Origin: Channa striata | Lineage: Eukaryota > Chordata > Actinopteri > Anabantiformes > Channidae | DNA: 64,000 nt | Direction: 5' to 3' | Assembly: GCA_033026295.1 (NCBI GenBank) | Contig: CM065181.1 | Location: 7,597,001 to 7,661,000 of the forward strand | Shown: piece by piece, positions 49,383-61,881 of the stretch | Numbering within the stretch: position 1 is the stretch's first letter | Layout: every line of letters starts with the position of its first letter | Program-made: the position numbers and the translations under genes | Notes under the pieces: generated by a model | What the model was told of the DNA's origin: nothing | Seen by the model: the letters and a program-made list of their open reading frames with translations, nothing else | Database searches by the model: none

Positions 49383-50672
49383 GCCATCCTGAGCAGGTCG
49401 TTTGGCAAAGAAAGCCCAGCGTTTTATCACTGTCTTGGCTGCACACCACAGAACGGGCACTATTTTTAGCAAAAGCCAAGAATACTGCCACGGCCACAAT
49501 ATGAATTTGACAGTGAGTCATGGCTGTGTGTTCGCCCACTCATACCTTCGCTTGGACGGCTCAGAATCCACCGGTGAGTGGAAACAGGCGCATTTTCGGT
49601 CCCACCGAGGCTCGGCGGGGCCTGTCTGAGACTCTGCTTTACACGGGGGCTTTAGTCTTTAACTGCCTCCCACCATAAAACTCCCACTTTGTCGCCCGCT
49701 TTTGATCAAACTTGTGTAATCAACCCCCCCGATGGATCCATCACACACTCGGCTCCTTCTCCGTGGAGTAAATCTCGTTGCGTTTTTATTCTCCGGGGGC
49801 TGCGTGCTTTATTTGAGCCCGGGGAGGCTTTTTATTGGCCGCTCTCTCTCCTCCTGTCCGAGTCCACTTTTGGAGCCAGTAAAGCGCCTCTAACTTATTG
49901 CTCCATATTTACGAAGAGCAGGAGGACGCTCGCCCATCCGTCTCCGTTGCCTTTAAAACGGGCTCGATAAACGGGGCTGAGCATCGCGGACGGGGTGGTC
50001 CCGGCGCGTCCCCCGGCGCCGCAGCCACCAGCAGTTGCCCCATCCTCCCATTGAGCGGCACCAGAGCCTCACACTACGCTGAGAGGCGGAGCGGAGAGGG
50101 GAAGAGGAGACCCGGGGTTCGTGGCATCTCTCTCCCCGCATCCTCCGTCAAAGCGAAGTCAAGCTTGTTAACGAAGCACCAACAAAGAGTCATACATGAT
50201 GCCCCCCCGCCCCCCTCTCCAACCCCGCCATCACCCCCACAGGGCCACGCTGTGTGAGATGTAAAGGGAGAAGCTGTGGATCAAACCCCGGCGGACTCCC
50301 CGTTCAATACACGGTAATCTGCCTGTATTCAGTTAAACGCGCCCAGGAGTTAATGGAAAAGCCCGGAGGTGAAGGGGGAGGGGGGGGGGTGACGCGTCCT
50401 GCCCGTCTGCTGCGTGTTTCTGCGGGTTCAGATCATCCGTCAGTGGCGCATGAGACGGTGGCTTAACGCGTCCATTTACACGCAGCATCACGCTCCTCTG
50501 CTCCCAACAACGCTCGCCTTTATCTCCAGGCACCGCGTCGCGCCTCATGATGCAACCTCCAGAAACGTTATGAGGACCGTGAGGCTTGATGCCCCCTTTT
50601 CCTTTTTATCTCCTTTCACTTTATGACATTTGCTTGTATTCGCACAGTCATAAGCTCCTGGAGTAAGAAGCA

Positions 50673-50698
50673 GTGTGTGTGTGTGTGTGTGTGTGTGT
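50673..50698 (+). repeat. (GT)13 microsatellite
   Basis: A perfect GT run between AAGCA and TTTGTGAG. Confidence 0.95.
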
Positions 50699-51169
50699 TT
50701 GTGAGTTTAGGGAATGAGGGATGAGCCAGTGCGTGTGGGCGGCCGTGTGCGTGGGTTTTCAGGCTATAATACACCAAGATAAACCTTGGTATGAAGTCAT
50801 GTTTAAGTTTCATAAACCAAATAACACTTGAGCATTTTTTACTTTAAAGACCTTCGGGCTTAGAGCAAGGCCATGGACCTCAACTATAGGATTTTTGCTG
50901 GGAACGTTTATTTTTGACACTGCTGTTGACGCTGAATTATCTATGAATTATGTCCATAATGAGTCTAAATAGAATAGAATAAGAACTGGAGTGAAATCCA
51001 ATAACTGCAGCACAATACAGCAGACCTTGAAAATTAATGAGCCCTTCAACATTTTCTAGATGTGGCCTGATGAGAAGTTCAAAAACTAGAATCCAGTTAA
51101 ACAAAGAAGAAAACTTTTGTTTATTGTCTTGTTTATTCATTTACTGATGGAAACGTGTTTGGCCAAATC

Positions 51170-52115
51170 ATGAGAACTCTAGGATTATCAGTTCATGAGG
51201 GTCTTCACTCTGGTCTTCACTCAGGTAGTCTTCAGTTGGAAAGCGTGAAAAGAAAACTTTTTTTGTTTGTTCAATCTTAGAACATTTAACACTTCTAGTA
51301 CCCTCCCCAGGAATGGTTGATCCAAGAACATTAAACCAAGAGCAAGGTCTATAAGAGTTCAGGAGCACACAAGGAACCCCAGTGTAACTCCACCTGCAGT
51401 GGTTGTTCACAAGTCCACCATCCAACAGACACTGGAAAGGACGGTCTGCATGGCAGACAAGCAAAAAAAATAGCCACTAGTCTCCAAAAACAACATGCTG
51501 CCTGTCTACTGTTTGCCGAAGGACATGTGGATAAGACAGAAGTCTTTCGGAAGAGTGTTCTGTAGATGGATTAGACCGAAGAAGAAGTTTCAGTTTGGAC
51601 AAGAAGTTTTTGATGACCACACTGACCACAGCTTAAAAGCTCATCCAATCTGGGGAACATGGTCGTGGCAGTTTTATGATTTGGGCCTGTTTGTTGCCTC
51701 TGGACATGGATGCCTTGGTATCGTTATCAGAGACATGAAATCTGCAAATTACAGAGGAAAATTTGTCTCTAAACTGAAGCTCAACAGGAAGTGGAAACCC
51801 TTTACATGCAAGTTGTTCTGGCAGAGAATAGTTAAAGGAGAATAAATATAATATGTTGGAATGGCTACATCTTGATCTGAATCCTACAGAGATGCAATGG
51901 AAGAACTAGAAGCAGACAGTTCATGCAGGAAAGCCAGCCAACATCCCAAATTTAAGCTGTTCTTTAAGGAAGAATGGGCCAAAAAAATCCCTCAAGGCTA
52001 ATGTGCAGGACTGATAAACAGCTACCACAAACATGTAGTGGGAGTCCTTGCTGAAATCCAGTTGCCGGGAGCAGATGTTCACATATTTTTGGAGCACACA
52101 AATATTTTAGTTTAC
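51170..52115 (+). mobile_element. Dead Tc1-like DNA transposon
   Basis: Blocks of a Tc1-type transposase survive in different frames. In order: STIQQTLE (51416 region), LHGRQAKK and SLQKQHAACLLFAEGHVDKTEVF (51450-51545), GATTAGACC near 51569 where Tc1 proteins have the first catalytic Asp (here Asp then stop), FVASGHGCLGIV (about 51688-51725), and LDLNPTEMQW (51870-51900), equivalent to the SPDLNPIENLW catalytic block. A final stretch, VHAGKPANIPN, follows. Stops and frameshifts between blocks rule out function. I could not place terminal inverted repeats, so both ends are approximate. It sits in the presumed first intron in the same orientation as the gene. Confidence 0.75.
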
Positions 52116-53287
52116 TAAAACTGGCTTTTAAATGGGTTCACTATATGCAGTTTTAAGACTTGGGTAAAATCATGGTTTAGTTCACTTTTATGAAAAAATA
52201 CATCATTAAAAATGAGAGTTTACAAGCTTCCAAACATTCCCAGCACATCGGACAGCGACAGGCGCAGCAGAACGTCCCGTTTGGTTGAAGGCCTCTTCAG
52301 AACCGTGGAGAGCTCCCCTGGCTGACGGCCTCAGCAACAGCTGCTCCTCAGCGATGGGTGAGCTGCCTCTGTGCTCCGAGGGCTGCGAACCGTCAGACAC
52401 GGACTTACAAGCCCTACTTCACAAGAACGTATCATAAGGCTTCTACCTTTTGCTTCTCATTTTCGGATGTTTCCTCGTTCCAGCCTCTTAAATGTGAAGA
52501 TTTCCTGCTTTTTGTTGAATGTGATTAAATATCTTAGAATCTGGAATAAATGGCAACGTGTCATTTACTGCAGCCATTCGTCAGTTTTGCTGGGAACTGC
52601 TGAGGATCCTCACTTAAAGATGCATGTAGTTTCCAAAGCCCACTTAGTGAATCACTATCATTGACATGTAGCTAGTTCAGTGAACTTGTAAACACACTTG
52701 ATCACGTGAATGAAAATGTTGAATCGACCTCCTGTGAGCCCTTTATACCCTTCACGGAGGCTGGATCTCGCTCTGTTTGGGGGCAGGACAAAGTTGTGTG
52801 GCCACAATGAGGTGGAGATTTTAAAAAAGGTTGAACGAGAGGAAAAAAACTGCAAAGCGGCGTGAAAGAATCAACAAATAGGGGAGAGGACTGTTGGAGT
52901 TTGGGGGGTGATAATCTTACACCAGCTGAGAGATAATCTGGGACCTATGTTCCCGTGCTTTTCGAGTGCTGGGTGATTTTCCCCTCTTTACAAAACGATC
53001 TATTTGGGGGTCTCATTTTCTTATCAGGCATCAAGCAGACTCCCATTTCAACAACTAACAGCGTGTAAGTAAGCGTGTGGGCATATGTGTGTGTGTGTTT
53101 GGATGAGTCTGCGAGTTGACACCCCTATTCACTGTTGATGATTAGACTAAAGTGTTGACAAGCAGGTCATTAGCAAGCTCGAAGAGTCAGAGTGAGAATA
53201 TGTGAGTATGTGTGTGTGCATGAGTGTGTGCGCGCCGCTTTCACACCATGTAAATGGTTTGTCCTTATTTCCCCTCCTACCTGTCAC

Positions 53288-53309
53288 GTGTGTGTGTGTG
53301 TGTGTGTGT
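53288..53309 (+). repeat. (GT)11 microsatellite
   Basis: A perfect GT run after CTGTCACGT within a pyrimidine-rich segment. Confidence 0.9.
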
Positions 53310-54433
53310 CACCATCATGCTCGTGTGTCTGTCTTTCCCTCGTTCCCTTCTCCCTCAATGTTTCCTCCATCCATCCCACCACCTCCCCTTTGTCCCTTTC
53401 TCCACCCTCCTCTCTGGTGATTCACACTGTCATCTGTCTCCAGATGGCCAGAGTTCTGTCGCTGTGGCCCGTAGCAGTGATCACAGCCACACCAGTGACA
53501 CACACTCACATACACAGACACACTCATTAATCCATGCACACATGCAGACTCAAAAAAGTGGATATTCCTAAATGTAAAGTCATGCAGCCATTCGCTAGTC
53601 TTATTGATTTTTACACACACACACCCTCACAACACTATTTGGATGCTTAGACCTTATGAATTTATCATCAGATGCACATTTGCAGGATTTCTTGAATAAA
53701 CTGGCACTGGAGATGACGGGGACATTCAGTTCATTTCCAAGAAGGTTCAATTGTTTTCTTCCGTCTCTTGTTTTCATCTATTGAACCATTAACAGTGATA
53801 TTTGACAGATTTGCTGTGGTAAATTGAAAAACACACACATACTCATGTATATACTGTATCTGGGGGCACTGGGTGTAGAGTCAATAGTCTACAGCTACCA
53901 GCGGCAGAGAAAAGCTTCATGGAAAATAAATAAGTAATACTAATTTCTTTCAACTATGACTCATGCATGTCCCTGAGCATGGCACTAAATTAGTAACTGT
54001 ATATTTCAGCTTCTCCACTTATCGAGGGAATACAAATCTAACATGTATCATGGCCTGTTTCTGCTATTCCAACATAGAGCTGTTCTTTTTTTGCTGTTGT
54101 GAGATGTATCATTTTCCGCCGTGTTAAAAACAACTTGTGGAGTGACTGGGGAGGTTATGATGAAGTGCCTTGGACAATGATACTGAAAGAGAAAGTGATT
54201 TTTATCTACCTCTTGCTGCCCAATAGAAGCTTGAATGTACTGGTCAAATTCCAGTCCACTGTAACTCCTGTTCACCTTGTCTGAGACATGTACATCCTGT
54301 AGTGCATGTCCTAAGTGAATATTCCCTGGATAACAAAATATGAAAAGCAATAACATGAAAAATCCAAAGCTTCCAGCTCTGCAAGCAACCCTGTAACTGA
54401 GAAGTGTCGATCCTGATCCAGATTCTCCTCTTC

Positions 54434-54588
54434 CTGTTCTTATCAGATATGGGGTTTTTGCTCCAGCTACTGCAGATCCACACAGAATGTGAAAGACAGA
54501 TGTAGATGCCCCGTCTGTCTTGCATAGACAGGCAGGCTGAGGCAGGGGATCTTTAGCTTCCTGGTTTACACTGTTCTTATCAGATATC
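54434..54588 (+). repeat. 17-bp perfect direct repeat, 138 bp apart
   Basis: CTGTTCTTATCAGATAT occurs at 54434-54450 and 54572-54588. Each copy contains a GATA-type site (TTATCAGATA). The sequence between the copies is not itself repeated. It may be a duplicated binding site or the target duplication of a lost or unrecognised insertion. Confidence 0.6.
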
Positions 54589-56621
54589 AGTGATCCCAGA
54601 GATTGAAGATTAGATCCTGGGCATGAAGTATCTTGTCCCTTGTCCTTGTTTTTTTTTTTTTTTTCTTCTGTTCCTGCTTCTATATAGGCAATCTGTCAGT
54701 GGTATGTCTGGGAAAAAGACGTGTGGCGTGTGGGGAGAGACAGTGAGTGTGTGCAGGCAGGTCGTGTGTATTTACACTTGTACAATCCTTTTTTTCACAT
54801 CTTAAACTGTTGCATAAATGTTTCCTTGATTGAATTTTTATGGCACAACTTATCGATACTTACCAATAATTATCATAAACATTTGTTGTTGGGTGCTCGA
54901 GTGCTCAAATGTCACCCTGCAAATGGATTGGACAGTGGTGGAATATGGAACTTACAGTGTGTTTGGTGATCTTCATGAACTTGCAAAGTTATGCTCAACT
55001 TGTGGAGGTGAGAAGAAGCTGCAGAGAAGAAATCAAATCTCAGTACCTTCCTACTTACCTTAGCAAACATTGAATTGAGGGGCAGCATTCACAGAGACCT
55101 GGTTTACTTATAAATTCTCTCTGAAGATCAGCAGGTTTGGAGACTCTAAGGAGGAATCTGTCCACTGGTGGCATACACATGAAATTACTTCATCGCACTG
55201 TCTACGTATTAATTCACAACACAATTTGCAGCTGAACTTAACAGCAATATTACAAAGACATCTTGAAAAAAAAAGGTGCTGATATGAGAGGTTCACATCA
55301 TGTAAAGAGCTCAAGGGTTACTCTTAATGTGTTTAGCACTGACTCATATCTTGCTGATGAGTCAAATGTGTTTCATACATGATTTGATAGCAGTGGCTTC
55401 ACTTTTGAAATTAATTATGTGAAGGAAAGGATGAGGTCTTCCCCAGAAAGCACATCAGTGTCTTTAATTTCAAAGACAAATGGACTCTTTTAATATTGGT
55501 TGAACCCTGATGGCTCTGCGGCTTCATTGAATTGGTTTTAATCCTTCTGCATTGTGCTGTGATGTAAAAACCTCAGGCTGTCCAGTAATTTTACCCTCAG
55601 CAGGCTTGTTTGGTAAAAGAGGCTCCAGTACAATTACTGAAGTGAGTCAGGTTCCACGCACGTTTCCTGCGAGGCTCCAGCTATGCCGGCTCATCCAGAT
55701 CACATGAGTTGGTTCCATCTGGTCGTCACGAGCTGGAAGAACTGAAATGACTCAATTTCCTTTTGATTCGGTGGCTGTAGGCCTGTTAAACTCATGTCAC
55801 AATTTTCCCAACTTGACCCTAGAAATGGTTCAGGCCTTTGTAACTTAGCCTCTGTTGTTTCTGGCATGAGGCAGCGGGATCCACCGTCTGTTCTCTTTAC
55901 AGAACGTTATCGTCTATATGTTTTACCGCTGCTACTGTTTTTTCCATTACTGCTGTTGTTTCTTTTAATGTTCATCACCTCAGCTAAAAACAAAGCTTTC
56001 TCTTTCTTGGCATAAGATTGATTGGAAAGTGTTTTGGTGCTCCAGAGAAAAATCCTAAGTATTGAAAATGAGTGGGAAATGTCTTCCCATATCTTCACTG
56101 CAGATACAGACCAAAAAAAAAAAAAAAAAACATTTGTCAAGCAGTTTTATGAAAAGTTTTGTTGAAACTGTATAATCCATCATAATAGTCTAAAAAATGT
56201 AAATCTGTTATGGCATGTACTTTGCCTAAATTTGTTAAATCCTATTAATCCAATATTTTATTTATATTATAATCTAACATACTTGTCTGTATTCATAAGG
56301 CTGAACAAAAATCAACATTGTATTAAATTTACATCTACATTGCATGTGCAAATGATTCCTGTTTCAACGGGGTCAGCACTGGCTAAACGCGACATGCAGC
56401 CGGCCCGCAGCAGCCTGCTTCATTTCAATTGAATTTCACATCTATTTGATTGAGATTGCGTCCGTCCCCTAGGAAGCAGTTGATGCTTCCTGGGTAGTGG
56501 GGGAGGTTGGGCCAGTTACGATCTAAACGCTTAAAGTGTACTTCAGCATATTGAAGCGAGGCTGAGTGATCGCCCGCTGCTCATCCATCTCTCAGTGATA
56601 GATGGCATAGTCCTGCTGGGA

Positions 56622-56645
56622 TGGTCATGACCTGACCTTTGGACC
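56622..56645 (+). promoter_or_regulatory. Palindromic nuclear-receptor-like element
   Basis: GGTCATGACC (56623-56632) is a perfect palindrome of two AGGTCA-type half-sites with no spacer (TREpal arrangement). It is followed directly by TGACCTTTGG, an extended half-site of the ERR/SF-1 kind. It lies in a non-repetitive, less AT-rich segment. Function is inferred. Confidence 0.3.
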
Positions 56646-57577
56646 AGTGCATCCTCACAGGTTTAATACACGCTTCACAAAAGGGATCAAACGTCCTTCC
56701 TACGAACACACACACGCATAGATCATGGTTGTCCGGGATGATCATCTTGTGCTATAAATTTGACATATCAATAACGGCGTTGCCCTGGACCTCATGTTGA
56801 TGTTATTCATTAGTCAGAGTCCAGAAAGTGTAGTTAAAATGCAAATAGAAGTCAAGGTGTAACAAAGACTCACTCTTCAGAACAGGTTGAGGCTAATGTA
56901 ACTGAAAGAGCTTGACTGTCAGCTGTGAGGAGAATAAAAATGAGGTGATAATTGACTTTCATTGTTTCGCACATTAGTGTCACATATAATTGTGCTTTTC
57001 CCCATAAGTAGCAGGTCGAATGGAAGTGAAAACTAAAATGATTTGAGGCAAGTGTTCATGAGGGCGTGTTTGGATATGCGTGTGTTCGGTGTGTGTGTGC
57101 ACAGGCGATGTGCCGTGTGTTACTGTCTTTATGTGTGAGATTAACTGTACACTCGAGCAATTGTGGTGGGGGATTTGACTTTGTATGCCTTCTCTTGTCT
57201 TCTTGTTGTCATGGGAACAGCATACAGCATCTGTGACAGGAGCGTTGAATGACACTCTTTGAACTGCACTACTTTTTTTTTCCAACTCATCTTTTACTCA
57301 TCATTTACATGTGTGTAAATGTACAAACACAATTACAAACACACACGTACATCTCTCCGGGCGTGCAGCATCACCGTGTTTTGTGTGGGAGGCCCACTCG
57401 TGTCGGCGCTGAATAAACACCCCCACAAAGACAGTGGTGCTCCTTAAAGGGAAGAACATCAACTGTAACACGCCTTTGACTCTGAATGGGCTATTTTTCT
57501 ATTGATCAGCTTGAAGCTTTGGTGTGTGGGTTGTCGAGGCGCTGTGTTGTTCACAGCAACGCCAACGTACCATAGGG

Positions 57578-57608
57578 CTATTTAAATGTAATTTCTATTT
57601 AAATGTAA
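57578..57608 (+). repeat. CTATTTAAATGTAA direct duplication
   Basis: Two perfect 14-base copies with a 17-base period (57578-57591 and 57595-57608), separated by TTT. Confidence 0.7.
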
Positions 57609-59994
57609 GAAGAAAAAGGATTGAGGACAAAAAAACACAGTGCAGAATACACAGGCAACGGTATCTCTGTGGAATCTGAGTGCAAAGTGCTCACAAAGTG
57701 CTAGGGATGGGCTAAGAATGATGTTTAAAGTCTGTGGGTGGCTTTTTTTTGGGGGGGTGGGTGGGCTGCAGGTCCTCTTGGATGGCATGATGATTCTGCT
57801 GGTTAAATATGACCCAGCTGGAAGGAACTGCCTGCCTTCCCCCCTTCTCTTCCTCTCTGTCTGTGCGAGAACACATGCTCCATTGTACCTCTTTTGCCCT
57901 GCCTGATATCAGGCACAAATGTGTGCATGCACTCGTGCAGGAGTGACTTTCTGCACATCTTCTGTCCTTTAGCGTCTTTTAGCATGCACCCACTTTCCTC
58001 AACTGCTTTCATTTTTGGCCCAGTCTTTGCACGTGGGTGTTGTTTTTTTTTTTTTTCACCCCGCACATTTCTGCCTGCAGCCGTGTTGCTGTGAAAATGT
58101 GTTTTTGTGCATGTGTGTACAACAACTATGTGTTGCCATAGGCATCAACAGATCCTTGAAAGAAATGCGAGAGCCTGGGATGTGAATGTCACAAATGCAA
58201 AGCGATGCCATTATCCGTGTGGTATAGACTCCCTAATTTACAGCTGAGAGGGTTTTGCTGTGTAAGCATCATCATGCGTTTGGAAAAATCACCTTTTTAT
58301 TTTTGCACGTTCATGCAGCAAAAGTTCAGCCCAAGCATCAAACATGCCACATTATACTGTCGATATTCGAGCTCCACTTTACTGCCCTTTTAAGGAAACA
58401 TTTACCCTTCAGTCCAGTTGAGGCAGGAGAGGAGGAGACGCAGGAAGCTTAGTGGTAATGCCTTCCACTGCATTTGGCTTGTCTGTAATGGCAGACAGTG
58501 TCGTCCTGGCCCGGACATTAGCCTAATGTATGGAGGTGAGCTGGATTGCTGAGCTCACCCATTTCCATTTTAATGGTGGCTATCCAGAGGTTAATTCAGA
58601 TATGATGCGGTCAAGGCGCGCATCCGCACTGACACGTCAGGAGACAAATAGTGGTGATGAGAGGATCTATGGGGCGGAACGGTTTATCTTTCACGCCAAG
58701 GAAGGTGTTACTGGCTCACACACACACACATCCACAAAAAAACATACGATTGTTTGAAGTTTACTCGTGGGTTAGGTTAAACGTAATCACGGGTAGCTTT
58801 GTTACTCAGCAAACCCTGAGGGATATGCAAATCAGGCTTGAAATTATTGCTGTTTGCTCCAGTGGGATGCTTCTATGGATAGAACCCCTGATGTACAACT
58901 AATGTGAAGTCTTTATGGTTCCTCTTGAGACTTCGAAAAGGCTGAACTCTGCATTTTGGCTATGTGATATGCGAGAATTGGAATGGGGAGTATATAGCAT
59001 GCTAAGAAATGTTGAGATTCCCAGGGACCTCTCCCAAACTTCTAACTATATTCTTTTCAGTTACTTTCATCTCACACAGCATATGATGTAAGTCGTATCT
59101 ATTATTGACTGCAAGAACAGGATGGTCTCTGTGTCTTTGTCTTTTGACCAAAGGCAATCGTAAGTTGTAGATGAAGAGACGAGACGGAGGCAGGGAGGAA
59201 TAAAGGAGCCGCAAAAACGACGGCGTCTAGACAGAAGATTTGCGGTCCTGTTTTGTTAGCCTTGTTTGTGTCTTTGTGCTATTATGAGAATGAGAAGGTG
59301 GGATTATCTTTGTAGTGAGTCAGATACACATCCAGATATGTAACACTGTGCTCGCCCAGGGTATGGGGATTACACTCATGCACGTGCGCAAACCTCCATG
59401 CACAGAAACACACATGCACACGCACAGCCGAAGTTTTCCTCCAAGCAGACCTTCAGTATTGGCTAAAAGTGCAGATTAAGTGCTGTCTCATTGTGAAAGT
59501 CACACTGTCTGTGAACTGGGAACAAAAGGACAACACGATGCTGAAGAGAGACAAAAAAAAATCTCCCTCTGTCTTCAAGTCTTTCCAAACCATTTACTCC
59601 CATTGGCTGTTGCTCTTCCTCTCATTGACCTTGTGACATGTTCTCTCTTGTGCACTTTCATTCCTCCCTCTGTCCTTTTTCTGCTGCTATTTTTCATTTT
59701 CCTGCAGTTTGCCCCTCATATCACCTTTGCTTCTATTATTTCTCACATCGCATCTTCCGTATCTATTTTTTCCTGCGTCCATACATTCAGTCTGTCAGCC
59801 AGTGCTGTCTGTCCATCTGTCTGATCTGCCCCTCCTCACTGTCATCCCTCTTTTTTCTACTTTGGTCTCTCCTTGTCTCTTTCCTCCACTCTGATGGGTT
59901 ACCGTCCTGCTGGAGTACAGCGCACTGACCACAGATTCATCAAAGTGTCACAATGAGCTGCCGTGGCAAAGCAAACAATAGCTCCTACATATAA

Positions 59995-60022
59995 GCACAC
60001 ACACACACACACACACACACAC
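59995..60022 (+). repeat. (CA)14 microsatellite
   Basis: A perfect CA run between ATAAG and CCCTGCTGCC. Confidence 0.95.
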
Positions 60023-61500
60023 CCTGCTGCCCTAGCAAGGTCACTCTTTTCCCTATGCACTGTGTTGGCAGTGTGCACACCGGAGATGTTTAGTGCCAAG
60101 CAGATGCTGCCAGTTGCACACTGGGCTAAGCACTGGACAACATATCTGTTGTACATCCAGAGATATCAAGCATACTGCAGTTAACATTCCAGCACAAGCC
60201 AATGCAAACAGTTTCCACAGACGTGCTATGTCATAAAACACACTAAGCGCTAAAACAGGTTGGCAATTTTCCTAATTGCTGAACCAGCACATTGGCTACT
60301 ATTCCATATTCATAATTGCTCACCTGAACTTTTACGACATGAGAAAACATGACCTTTTACTTTGCTGGTGGTTTAACTGAACTGAAACCGCACGGCCAGC
60401 AGTCTGTTTATGGGGTCTTTATGACGTGTTAGTGCGGTCGACTGCAGGACGGGCTCTTCCCTGCATATTTACACCGAGGGGCCTCAGAGTAGGTCACCTG
60501 CTCCTTAGTAGCTAATTTCATAATGCACCCTGAGGAGACTTAAATATTTCCATCCAAGGCCCAAGTGCAGGATCTACGTAATCAAAATCTCTGGGTTTTC
60601 AAAGAACAACGAGACTATTTTGGTCTGTCTGAACAACGCTTGTACCATAGTCTGGCAAACAGTTTTTGTGCAAATATAGCAAAGAACAATAATAGTCAAT
60701 GTAAATCCACAGCGCGGTAAGAACTGTGGTGGTGGGTGTAAGAACAAGAACAGATCAATGTAGTTCAATTAAGCATTTAATTAAACAAAACTCCTCTCAT
60801 TTTATTTCTCTCCCTTACACAGCTCCCATGTTTATCCTAAGCTTTGCCAAAGACCTTCTTCCATGTGTTGGTAACAGTTTAATGTTTGAAAACTGCACAA
60901 TTCTGTTTCTAATAAACAACATCCGGAAATCTGCATCTCGGAATAAAACTGTAAATATAATACCGTATATATAATCCACTACATAACATCTGGCAGGAAC
61001 CTCTCTGTTATTATTGTGTAGTGTGAAAATCAAACCTAATCAGGTTGTAACTCAGGCCTTAACGCACACAAAAGTGCATTTTCAAGTGAACATCTGCTTT
61101 TGTCCAGTTCACTTCCGTGCATCTATTTTTCAACAAAGATAAAATGTTTCTGGCTGCAGCCAAAAAAAAAAAAAAAAACCCTCTCTAAAAGCACTATGTT
61201 AGTCTTTCATCCCAGATTGTGTGCATCATTGTCGATTTAAGAGCTGGTCACTTGGCACAGGTGCTCACGCTTCAAAGTAGCGTTCAGCCGAGCTCTGGCA
61301 GACCCGGTAGACTAATTCTCTGTCATGAGATTTTTTCTGCTTTGTTTAATTGTCCCCATAAAGGCAGCGCCTGCTTTCCTGTCGGGTTGATCGCCCGTCA
61401 TATATCAATATGTACAGCATGTTCCATCCCCTAATGACACATGCACTCTGATGATATGAAATGCTTTCGCTCTGTTAAAAAACATACTCCTTCTGTAGCC

Positions 61501-61521
61501 TTTTTTTTTTTTTTTTTTTTT
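61501..61521 (+). repeat. Poly(T) tract, 21 bases
   Basis: An uninterrupted T run after CTGTAGCC. It could be the tail of an old retroposed copy on the minus strand, though no body is recognisable. Confidence 0.8.
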
Positions 61522-61739
61522 AGCTCTTTGGTGTTTTGTGGGCCATTACATTTTAAACATGCTGATTTCAAACATGAAAGTCTGTTCGGCCTCAGCACTC
61601 ACAGTCATTTCTTTCTTCTAGCCTTTCAGCTTGAACTAACTAAAGCTGAATAATCATAGTTCAGCTGCTGTAACATCTTTGGTATTGTTTTGTAATTCAA
61701 CTCTGCCCACACATCCTGTCTCTGTGCCTGTGTACAAAG

Positions 61740-61881
61740 GGTTTACAATCCACTCTGACCCCTATCAAGCTCTGGCCATCAGGCTGCTGTCTGAGCCACT
61801 GATTGGCATTTGTCTGATAGAGCCTCGTAATGAAGGAGATGATGAGGAGATTATTGACCGGGCAGCGTATATGAAAATCAG
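61740..61881 (+). other. Weak candidate second exon
   Basis: After GTGTACAAAG an open frame runs to CAG|GTAGCA. The start phase (1) matches the phase left by the exon at 48295-48457, and the frame stays open up to the donor, with the next codon a stop. It would encode about 47 residues, including an acidic stretch EPRNEGDDEEIIDR. Against it: the polypyrimidine tract is interrupted by G, the donor is weak, and no domain is recognisable. It would also leave in phase 2, unlike a simple extracellular module. Probably chance. Confidence 0.12.

Larger units (their letters stand above)
47840..50570. promoter_or_regulatory. CpG-rich island spanning first exon and start of intron 1
   Basis: CpG dinucleotides are frequent at 47840-48620 and again at 49770-50570, against a CpG-poor AT-rich background elsewhere. 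The two dense parts are separated by GT microsatellites. The second part (for example CGGACGGGGTGGTCCCGGCG at about 49987-50006) has several open frames, but all look like GC-rich artefacts. It could host an alternative promoter or first exon. Confidence 0.5.
48458..51169 (+). other. Start of intron 1: GT arrays and CpG-rich DNA
   Basis: It begins with GTAAGTCCCC. It contains a GT array plus G11 (48731-48758), GT arrays at 48801-48834, 48955-48987, 49082-49116 and 50673-50698, and a T19 run (49364-49382). Open frames here (for example 49689-50257 plus) run through CpG-rich sequence without splice context. No second exon is recognisable. Confidence 0.5.

Noticed and set aside
49689..50257. GC-rich plus-strand frames in the CpG-dense part of intron 1
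   Set aside because: Open frames are expected in CpG-rich DNA. Proline/serine-rich with no domain, no acceptor placed.
51168..51464. Minus-strand 98-codon frame
   Set aside because: Shadow of the plus-strand Tc1-like transposase relic.
53429..53570. Pyrimidine tract plus CAG followed by ATGGCC, looking like an acceptor with a start codon
   Set aside because: The following frame runs into CA-repeat-derived THTHT peptide, and an acceptor at an initiator Met does not fit a gene already begun upstream.
59480..59928. CT-rich frames rich in Ser, Leu and Phe resembling membrane protein
   Set aside because: Low-complexity pyrimidine sequence open in more than one frame, with no signal or splice evidence.
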